A stretch of DNA of 7,616 nucleotides from JANSWY01 sp038525605 (GTDB taxonomy: Bacteria > Bacteroidota > Bacteroidia > Cytophagales > Cyclobacteriaceae). Shown one piece after another: positions 1 to 4,978 of this stretch (position 1 is its first letter; every line of letters starts with the position of its first letter). The stretch is taken from positions 1 through 7,616 of the forward strand of contig JBCBHL010000352.1 of assembly GCA_038525605.1 (NCBI GenBank), written 5' to 3'. A program made the translations under genes and the position numbers. The notes beneath the pieces were generated by a model that was given only the letters and a program-made list of their open reading frames with translations, was not told where the DNA came from and did no database searches.

Positions 1-137
1 CTATAAATTCGATTCTTCAAAGCGGCAAATATGACTATTTTGAATCTGACAATGCGGTTTTAGTATTAAATTATCCTTTTTTTGTCAATTCATTTTTAGA
101 TACTTTTATCATAAATCTAATAGAAGAAGCTCTCTGA
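1..137 (+). CDS. C-terminal end of an unrecognised small-protein gene (5' end outside window)
   Basis: An open frame enters from the left edge (first full codon at base 3) and ends at TGA 135-137, giving 44 visible residues. The tail is hydrophobic and aromatic with an acidic end (LNYPFFVNSFLDTFIINLIE), without a clear transmembrane pattern. I do not recognise the family. It lies 11 bases before the next plus-strand ATG and reads the same way as the four following small frames, so it is probably the first visible member of that run. Small cytosolic proteins in such runs are often immunity proteins of polymorphic toxin loci, but this is inferred from context only. With only the C-terminus visible, the chance of a spurious frame is moderate. 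Confidence 0.45.
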   Translation, partial: INSILQSGKYDYFESDNAVLVLNYPFFVNSFLDTFIINLIEEAL

Positions 138-148
138 GGCAGAATCTA

Positions 149-286
149 ATGAGTTTTGGAAAAACATATAGTGGAACACCCAGATATGAATTTAAAATTG
201 AATTTCATTCTGAAACTGCAGAAGAAATGTACGCAGAAGGTTTATGTGATGATATTTTTAATTTATCCTTGAATAGGTTTTTTTAG
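149..286 (+). CDS. Short 45-residue frame, probable N-terminal part of a gene split by a frameshift
   Basis: ATG at 149 opens a 45-codon frame ending at TAG 284-286. The product starts MSFGKTYSGTPRYEFKIEF, is acidic and has no signal peptide. The stop falls exactly at the end of a run of seven T (278-284). If that run had six T, the frame would pass through the stop as NRFFRVSFIPVISKWPP and continue directly into the 151-residue frame that follows. The combined gene would run 149-743 and make about 197 residues. The simplest reading is therefore one gene broken by a single-base insertion, a sequencing error, or slippage at the T run. The alternative, a separate tiny gene ending one base before a GTG start, is less likely. 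Family not recognised. Confidence 0.4.
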   Translation: MSFGKTYSGTPRYEFKIEFHSETAEEMYAEGLCDDIFNLSLNRFF

Positions 287-287
287 A

Positions 288-743
288 GTGTCTTTTATAC
301 CAGTTATAAGTAAATGGCCTCCGGTTTATCCCGAAAATGATTTAACACAACAGAATGTTAGGGCTGAAATCCTTTTTCACGAAAGATATGTGATAACACC
401 AAATGATGATTTGGTAGGAGAAAATTATATTCTTGATTCAAATTATCTAATTGAACAATTAGATTTATCAGTTGAAACTATAGATAGTAAAGTTGTAATC
501 TATTTCGTTTCAATTCAAAAATTTAAGAAATATTCCGTAGAAGCTAATAGATTATGGAATGAGATAGAGCGAATAGGTGGTGATACTTCTTTTGAGAAGA
601 TGAAGGGGCAGTTTGAGGTGGTTAGATTTATAGATGAGAAGATTATCAACTCACCATATTTGACAGATAGAGAGCTAAATGCCATTGGAAGAATGCGTGA
701 TGCTGAAGGCAATATGGTTCCTGACCCGCAATATCAGTATTAA
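288..743 (+). CDS. Unrecognised 151-residue cytosolic protein, possibly lacking its true N-terminus
   Basis: The frame runs 151 codons from GTG 288 to TAA 741-743. The product is polar and acidic, without signal peptide, membrane helix or lipobox, and should stay in the cytoplasm. It mixes beta-like stretches (SKVVIYFVSIQ) with a helical section (SVEANRLWNEIERIGG) and ends in a polar tail, DAEGNMVPDPQYQY. I recognise no catalytic motif or family. The GTG start is weak: it has no clear ribosome binding site and sits one base after the stop of the 45-codon frame, with which it is in phase if one T of the preceding T run is removed. The real start may thus be ATG 149. It is followed after 5 bases by the ART-like fragment. 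An immunity protein or a toxin-locus accessory gene are possible roles, from context only. Confidence 0.55.
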   Translation: MSFIPVISKWPPVYPENDLTQQNVRAEILFHERYVITPNDDLVGENYILDSNYLIEQLDLSVETIDSKVVIYFVSIQKFKKYSVEANRLWNEIERIGGDTSFEKMKGQFEVVRFIDEKIINSPYLTDRELNAIGRMRDAEGNMVPDPQYQY

Positions 744-748
744 GTTTA

Positions 749-967
749 ATGTATGGACATCTGCTACAAGTAAGAATAGTTATAATCGCTATTAATATTG
801 AAGGAAGCAATTTAGCGAAAGATATTTCAGGGTTATCAGACGGGGTGTTTTATCGGGGTTTTCCTAGACCCGAATTAATTTTTGCAGCCAATACTAGACT
901 TAAAGTAGATAAAGTTTTCCCTCCTGACAAGAATGGCATTTATGAATTAGTTTTAACTACATATTAA
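749..967 (+). CDS. C-terminal remnant resembling an ADP-ribosyltransferase-fold toxin domain
   Basis: ATG 749 to TAA 965-967 encodes 72 residues. The order of elements matches the last third of ART exotoxin domains: a beta strand (VRIVIIAINI), a DIS.LS turn (KDISGLSD), a glutamate followed by a hydrophobic strand (FPRPELIF), then NTRLKVDKV and a closing strand (GIYELVLTTY). In the family this block reads roughly DIS.lS...E.EvLf..gt.fkV and carries the catalytic glutamate. Here the first position of the usual E-x-E is arginine, so arginine-directed activity would be doubtful even if whole. The N-terminal arginine and STS elements are absent and not seen in neighbouring frames, so this is most likely an inactive leftover or orphan toxin tip. 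It is 5 bases after the previous frame and 2 bases before the next. The assignment rests on motif reading, not a search. Confidence 0.5.
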   Translation: MYGHLLQVRIVIIAINIEGSNLAKDISGLSDGVFYRGFPRPELIFAANTRLKVDKVFPPDKNGIYELVLTTY

Positions 968-969
968 TT

Positions 970-1311
970 ATGACAGAAAAAGAATTTGACAAGGCTATGT
1001 CGCTTTTATTTGAACAAAAGCGATATGATGAAATTCCAAGATTGAAGAAACAGTATGAAGATTCGTTTTGGTTAAATGAATACCCTAAGAAATCAAAGGA
1101 AGAAAAAGTCCAATATTGGACTACTTATTTTAATGTTCAAATGCGTCGATCAGGGGAACAAGGTTATGAAGAATTATCTGTTTTTGATGGTGAAAGCTTT
1201 TCTTATTGTTTGTCAAAAGAACCTGATTTTAAAGAGCTGTTACCTGAAGTGTTGAAACAAATGAGTTTATCAAAAGAAAGAATTTATCCATTATTTGGAT
1301 TAGGTATTTAA
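970..1311 (+). CDS. Unrecognised 113-residue cytosolic protein, candidate immunity protein
   Basis: ATG 970 to TAA 1309-1311 gives a complete-looking 113-residue protein. It is mostly helical and highly charged, starting MTEKEFDKAMSLLFEQKRYD, with aromatic residues in the middle (VQYWTTYFNV) and no signal peptide or membrane segment. The start is two bases after the stop of the ART-like fragment, so translation of the two is probably coupled. A small soluble protein encoded directly downstream of a toxin tip is the usual place for a cognate immunity gene. That role is inferred from position; I do not recognise the family. Its last codons overlap by 12 bases the end of the ADP-ribosylglycohydrolase fragment on the other strand. 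AT-rich composition resembles the upstream frames and contrasts with the genes after 1714. Confidence 0.65.
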   Translation: MTEKEFDKAMSLLFEQKRYDEIPRLKKQYEDSFWLNEYPKKSKEEKVQYWTTYFNVQMRRSGEQGYEELSVFDGESFSYCLSKEPDFKELLPEVLKQMSLSKERIYPLFGLGI

Positions 1312-1491
1312 CTGATTGTCTAAGTCCTTGATATAGTTTAATCCGTAAGTGTCGTTTTCAATTTCATCATATAACCATGTTGGGAGATCGTTTTTGACTT
1401 CTGAAGTATTAGATGCAATGGCTAAAGCAAGAGAGGCAACAGTATCTACATCACCACTTAGATAAACTTCAATAAAAATTGTGTTGTAGAT
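1300..1491 (-). pseudogene. C-terminal fragment of an ADP-ribosylglycohydrolase (DraG/ARH family)
   Basis: On the minus strand an open frame of 63 codons runs from about 1491 to TAA at 1302-1300, with two in-frame TAG codons just upstream (1497-1492) and no start codon. It contains LSGDVDTVASLALAIAS followed by NDLPTWLYDEIEN and YGLNYIKDLDNQL. This matches the end of ADP-ribosylglycohydrolases, where the GGDxDT motif supplies two metal-binding aspartates and a threonine next to the active site, followed by an Ala-rich helix, a proline-containing loop and a last helix. All three metal-site residues are kept. Family members are usually around 250 to 350 residues, so about three quarters is missing; I found no matching sequence in the three minus frames of the next 60 bases upstream. 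Such enzymes remove ADP-ribose from proteins and can act as immunity to ART toxins. It overlaps the convergent 113-residue gene by 12 bases. Confidence 0.7.
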
Positions 1492-1713
1492 CTACTATAT
1501 CAGTTTCAAACTATCTTGAAAAAATCACTCCTATTTTGCCTCAATAATGGTAAAAGGCGATTATGGTCAATCCTAACCTAATGATCATTCATTTCACTAA
1601 CAACACCATTCAGATTCTCTATCAAACTTTTAATCAACGATAATCCGGCATCCGTCGAAATTCAATCTGCAAAGGACTAAAATTCCATTTGAAACCTTTA
1701 AATTTGCACCATT
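1492..1713. other. Intergenic stretch without a recognisable gene
   Basis: No convincing frame exists on either strand between the break of the glycohydrolase fragment and the start of the barrel gene. A perfect 10-base palindrome, GTAGATCTAC, straddles the break at 1486-1495 and another, AATGATCATT, lies at 1580-1589. The last 15 bases contain a promoter-like box. The stretch probably marks the joint between the AT-rich small-gene region and the ordinary chromosome backbone. Confidence 0.5.
1699..1706 (+). promoter_or_regulatory. Bacteroidota-type -7 promoter box upstream of the barrel gene
   Basis: TAAATTTG is an exact match to the Bacteroidota -7 consensus TAnnTTTG and is followed by CACC. 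It lies 7 bases before the ATG at 1714, so transcription would start within the last bases before, or at, the start codon and give a leaderless or near-leaderless mRNA. I see no good TTTG/TTG -33 element at the usual distance of about 19 to 21 bases upstream, which keeps the confidence moderate. Confidence 0.45.
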
Positions 1714-3429
1714 ATGAAAACTAAAATCTGTCTGTTTATAATCCTTGCGTTATACTTTTCTTCGGCGTCTGTCAACGCACAGCAATTCGATCGCTTGTCA
1801 TCAGGAGATAAATTACTAACGGTCAATGGAGGGATCAATCTCAATCAAATTTTCTACACAGCTTATGGAAATGAACTGCGACGTGATCCGTACAATTTCT
1901 TTCTAAGTGGAAATCTAAATTTTGATTTTATTGGTTTTGCCGTTCCTCTTAGTTTTTCCTACAGTAATAAAAATACAAGCTTCCAACAACCATTCAATCA
2001 GTTTTCACTTTCGCCTACTTACAAAAACATAAGAACCTATATTGGCTATAACTCTCTCAACTATTCAAAATATACCCTGGCCGGGCATATTTTCTTTGGT
2101 GGTGCCGTTGAGGTATCGGATCTGGGAAAATGGGACGTGTCGGCTATGTATGGGAGATTACGCAAACCTGTTGAACCTGATTCGCTCAGTGATAATGCGC
2201 AACCTTCCTTTCGCAGACTAGGCTGGGGTACTAAGATTAATTACCGGGGAAAAGGTGGAGATCGTGCCGGTTTGATTGTGTTTGGAAGCAATGATCAGGA
2301 GTTTTCACTTCAAAGCCTGGAAAATTCGGGAATACTACCCGAGTCAAATCTGGTCATTAGTCTGGAAGGGTCCAAACAGCTTACCAAGCAACTGTCAGTA
2401 AAAGCAGAATATGCAACAAGTGCAATTACGAGAAATCAATCTGCAGGTGACAATGCTGAAGAGCAACCTTTGGCTTTTAATATCCTGAATGGATTGTATC
2501 AGCAAAACAGCTCAACGGCTTTTTATAATGCATTGAATTCATCACTGACTTATTCCGGAAAGTCTTACAATGTTGCTTTAAACTACGAAAGAGTAGATCC
2601 GGAATATGAGACGCATGGTGCTTACTTTTTCAACAATGACCTGGAAAATATTACAGTAAGTACGCAACTGAATTTACTCCAATCTAAAGTGAATCTGGGC
2701 TTAAATGCTGGAAGTCAACGCAATAACCTTGAAAATACCGAATTAAATGAATTGAGAAGGTTTGTGGGTTCTGCCAATCTCAACTATACGCCAAAACCAA
2801 CGATCGCTCTAGCTGCCAGCTATTCGAACTTTCAGTCATTTACCAATATCAGACCGACATTCGATCAACTAAATGACCTGACACCTTTTGATAACCTGGA
2901 TACATTGAATTTCAGGCAAATTTCTCAGAATGCTAATTTAAATGCCAACATCATCCTCAATCAGTCAAAAGAGAAAAGACAAAATCTTAATTTTAACATT
3001 GCCTATCAAACCTCAAAAGATGAGCAGGAAAACTCCGGGATTGAATCAATTGGAAACCAGTTCGTCAATGCCAATGTAAGTTATACCTATTCAGTAGCTG
3101 CGACAGGTTTCTCAATCACTTCTTCAATCAACGGTTATGTCAATGAAAATACTGGAAATTCAAACTCAGGAATCTCGCCTACATTGAGTTTATCAAAACC
3201 ATTTTTCAACAAAAAAGTGAGAACGACTGTATCTTCCACTTACACATTAACCAAAGTAAATGAGGAAAGTAGTGCGAAAATTTTCAATTTACGATTGGGA
3301 GCCTCATACAGTTTGAAAAAGAAACATAGAATAAACTTTAATTTCGTAACACTTAACAGAGGAAGGATCAATAATAATCCTACAGGTACGGAATCCACCG
3401 GTACATTAAGCTATCAATATAATTTCTAA
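1714..3429 (+). CDS. Secreted outer-membrane beta-barrel protein of a Bacteroidota family
   Basis: The 571-residue protein begins with a classical signal peptide, MKTKICLFIILALYFSSASVNAQ, split here as a charged MKTK, a hydrophobic core and a VNA-QQ cleavage site; there is no lipobox. The rest is built of alternating aromatic and polar strands, e.g. YNFFLSGNLNFDFIGFAVPL and SFSYSNKNTSFQQPFNQFSL, and ends in LSYQYNF with the terminal phenylalanine typical of barrels inserted by BAM. The N-terminal part (RRDPYNFFLSGNLNFDF, PFNQFSLSP, YTLAGHIFFGG) is like an uncharacterised barrel family that I recall from Bacteroidota, often near large surface proteins. It is too long for PorP/SprF (about 300 residues) and lacks a TonB-receptor plug. 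The substrate or partner is unknown; an anchor or export-linked role with surface proteins is speculation. Its stop overlaps the convergent downstream gene by 4 bases. Confidence 0.85.
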   Translation: MKTKICLFIILALYFSSASVNAQQFDRLSSGDKLLTVNGGINLNQIFYTAYGNELRRDPYNFFLSGNLNFDFIGFAVPLSFSYSNKNTSFQQPFNQFSLSPTYKNIRTYIGYNSLNYSKYTLAGHIFFGGAVEVSDLGKWDVSAMYGRLRKPVEPDSLSDNAQPSFRRLGWGTKINYRGKGGDRAGLIVFGSNDQEFSLQSLENSGILPESNLVISLEGSKQLTKQLSVKAEYATSAITRNQSAGDNAEEQPLAFNILNGLYQQNSSTAFYNALNSSLTYSGKSYNVALNYERVDPEYETHGAYFFNNDLENITVSTQLNLLQSKVNLGLNAGSQRNNLENTELNELRRFVGSANLNYTPKPTIALAASYSNFQSFTNIRPTFDQLNDLTPFDNLDTLNFRQISQNANLNANIILNQSKEKRQNLNFNIAYQTSKDEQENSGIESIGNQFVNANVSYTYSVAATGFSITSSINGYVNENTGNSNSGISPTLSLSKPFFNKKVRTTVSSTYTLTKVNEESSAKIFNLRLGASYSLKKKHRINFNFVTLNRGRINNNPTGTESTGTLSYQYNF

Positions 3430-4355
3430 TAGGTTGATTTGTCAAATTTAAAATCAGGATCAGTCTTTAGCCAGTCTCTGATAGTTTGCAGAGCCAATTC
3501 GTAATTATCCGTTTCAGGATAACCGTTGGAATCTACAGCGATTGGAAACTCGACTACCATCTTGCCCAGATACTGCATCGCCTGATAACCGCAAATTATA
3601 CTTTGATCTTGCTCCATATCCGCAGACTTACAAGATTTTTCATCACTGAGGATTATTTCGGACAATAACTCTGCAATCTGTTGATTTTTCAAGTAGAGAG
3701 CAGAAGGTAAAATTTGATACATGAACCGATCATTTACCGGGTATCTGTTGATCCTATTCATGATGAAACTGATAGCGTTTTCATCTCCATTTCTTGCTTG
3801 CGCTAATTTAATACTCCATTTAACTTCCGCCGATAGACTATCTACCGTTGACAAAGCTGTTAATTGATTTGTCAAATTAGCGATATCGACATAGCCAGCT
3901 ATTTTAATCAACTCTGAATAATGTGCTGAGCCATTTTGTAGGGCCTCTGTTATTTCCTGCTTAGCGACTACATTAAAATCATCCGAATTATAATCTTTGA
4001 GATATTCTAATGCATTACCTGCAATGCCAGTAGATTGATCAACAATTCGTTGACATAAAAGTAGGACAATACCTTCCCGGTCTGCTTTCAATTGAAGGTG
4101 CGGTTGTAGTCTGCCAGCAATCATTAAGACTCTATTTCTGACAGACTCTATGGAATCATTTCCGAAACTACTCAAAAGTTCGATTGATTTTGAAATATCG
4201 TTGCTTGTAGCAAACAGCCTAAAATCGATTGAAGTATATTTTCCTTCCTCTGCTTCAGCAATTGACTTTTGTATAAGATCCAAAGTTTGGGACTTTGCAA
4301 TACTAGTTACCAGCAAATAGGTAAAAACTGTGATTAGAAATGTTTTGAATTTCAT
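3426..4355 (-). CDS. Secreted helical protein of unknown function, HEAT-like
   Basis: ATG at 4355 opens a 309-residue protein with a signal peptide (KFKTFLITVFTYLLVTSIA then KSQ, cleavage near residue 23) and no lipobox, so a soluble periplasmic or exported protein is expected. The mature part is a chain of amphipathic helices of about 30 to 40 residues each, which suggests a HEAT or TPR-like superhelix, e.g. SIELLSSFGNDSIESVRNR, GNALEYLKDYNS and EVKWSIKLAQARNGDENA. Cysteines occur at about 101, 242 and 255, and the last two may form a disulfide in a loop (EKSCKSADMEQDQSIICGY). I see no catalytic motif and no C-terminal T9SS signal. It converges on the barrel gene with a 4-base overlap of stop codons. 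The 190 bases upstream are non-coding and hold only a poor promoter match (TATAAATTG on the minus strand near 4390-4398), so this gene probably has its own promoter. Confidence 0.8.
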   Translation of the reverse strand: MKFKTFLITVFTYLLVTSIAKSQTLDLIQKSIAEAEEGKYTSIDFRLFATSNDISKSIELLSSFGNDSIESVRNRVLMIAGRLQPHLQLKADREGIVLLLCQRIVDQSTGIAGNALEYLKDYNSDDFNVVAKQEITEALQNGSAHYSELIKIAGYVDIANLTNQLTALSTVDSLSAEVKWSIKLAQARNGDENAISFIMNRINRYPVNDRFMYQILPSALYLKNQQIAELLSEIILSDEKSCKSADMEQDQSIICGYQAMQYLGKMVVEFPIAVDSNGYPETDNYELALQTIRDWLKTDPDFKFDKSTY

Positions 4356-4529
4356 GATTAAATGATGAATCGATGATTTTAATTAGATGCAATTTATAAT
4401 TTATTAGGGAGAAATTAACAGTTCAGGTTTCTCAAAAGACTAAAATCGATGTAAAATGTGCTTTGTTGAAAATAAGATGGTTTTCTTATCAAAAATTCTC
4501 GATTATCTAAGAGGGTATTTTTAATTTCT

Positions 4530-4553
4530 GAGAGTGTATTCAGTTACACACTC
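4530..4553 (-). terminator. Weak stem-loop, possible transcription end
   Basis: GAGAGTGT and ACACACTC form an 8-base-pair arm with one central mismatch around an 8-base loop. The minus-strand copy lies at the end of the doubtful 69-codon frame and could close the transcript of the large surface-protein gene. No clear U tract follows on either strand, so a rho-independent terminator is only tentative. Confidence 0.25.
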
Positions 4554-4731
4554 ATTATATGCTCAGATAAGCAATTGATTTTATAGTATTCGCGAATTTG
4601 ATAAAACAGAATTTCGGATGATTTTTTAAAAATCACCCTCCATTCCGTTTTACTTCTGCCAACCATAATGCTACTACTATTTGTGTTCATTTTCCTCATA
4701 GTTAAACAGCCGGCTACTATTAAGATTTTAC

Positions 4732-4748
4732 CGCGCTTGAACTGCGCG
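4732..4748 (-). terminator. GC-rich hairpin just after the surface-protein stop codon
   Basis: CGCGC, a 7-base loop and GCGCG form a short GC-only stem starting 8 bases after the stop of the large minus-strand gene. It stands out in AT-rich DNA. It lacks a U tract, so it may be a 3' stabilising hairpin or coincidence rather than a true terminator. Confidence 0.3.
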
Positions 4749-4756
4749 ATCAATAG

Positions 4757-4978
4757 CTAGTTTTTATAGATTCTCTGATAATCTAATTTATTGTTGTCTG
4801 AAATCATCAGCAGGTAGGGACCCGGTGCAACATCAGGCATTTTCAATTCGATATTTTTCCCTGTATGGTCTTCTGATATCTTTCTGCCATATAAATCCAC
4901 TAAATAGACTGTCACGGTCCTGTTACTTTCGATATATAAGAGTTGATCAGCAGGGTTAGGGTAAACACGCCATTTCAA
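4757..4978 (-). other. T9SS type A C-terminal sorting domain of the surface protein
   Basis: About the last 73 residues show the standard order: YPNP-like opening (VYPNPADQLLYIES), a strand with VYLVDLYGRKI, then a proline-glycine turn and strand (APGPYLLMISD) and a final basic tail, YQRIYKN. This signal (TIGR04183 type) directs passage through the T9SS translocon and is normally cleaved. Confidence 0.9.

Larger units (their letters stand above)
4356..4756. other. Intergenic region with a doubtful 69-codon minus-strand frame
   Basis: No supported gene is visible. A minus-strand frame at 4544-4753 could make 69 residues, but its first codon is TTG, three bases after the stop of the large surface-protein gene. 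The first ATG is at residue 19, and the product (e.g. VGRSKTEWRVIFKKSSEI) matches nothing I know. It is basic and AT-rich and has no signal peptide. It could be a decayed gene or chance. The part from 4356 to 4543 is simply AT-rich upstream DNA of the helical secreted protein. Confidence 0.4.

Noticed and set aside
515..712. Minus-strand frame of 65 codons opposite the 151-residue gene
   Set aside because: It is antisense to a better plus-strand frame and its product has no domain-like features.
288..743. Weak resemblance of the 151-residue protein to DUF4249 surface proteins
   Set aside because: Only a loose pattern of helix and glycine positions agrees; there is no signal peptide or lipobox, and the ending differs.
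1580..1589. Palindrome AATGATCATT as a regulator operator
   Set aside because: It is more than 100 bases from the promoter-like box, is a single copy and is of a length expected by chance in AT-rich DNA.
3486..3668. Plus-strand frame of 60 codons inside the helical secreted protein gene
   Set aside because: It lies wholly opposite a well-supported gene with a signal peptide.
4627..4641. A/T-only inverted repeat within the intergenic region as a terminator
   Set aside because: The stem is made only of weak pairs apart from one G-C, with almost no loop, and it lies within AT-rich sequence where such matches are common.
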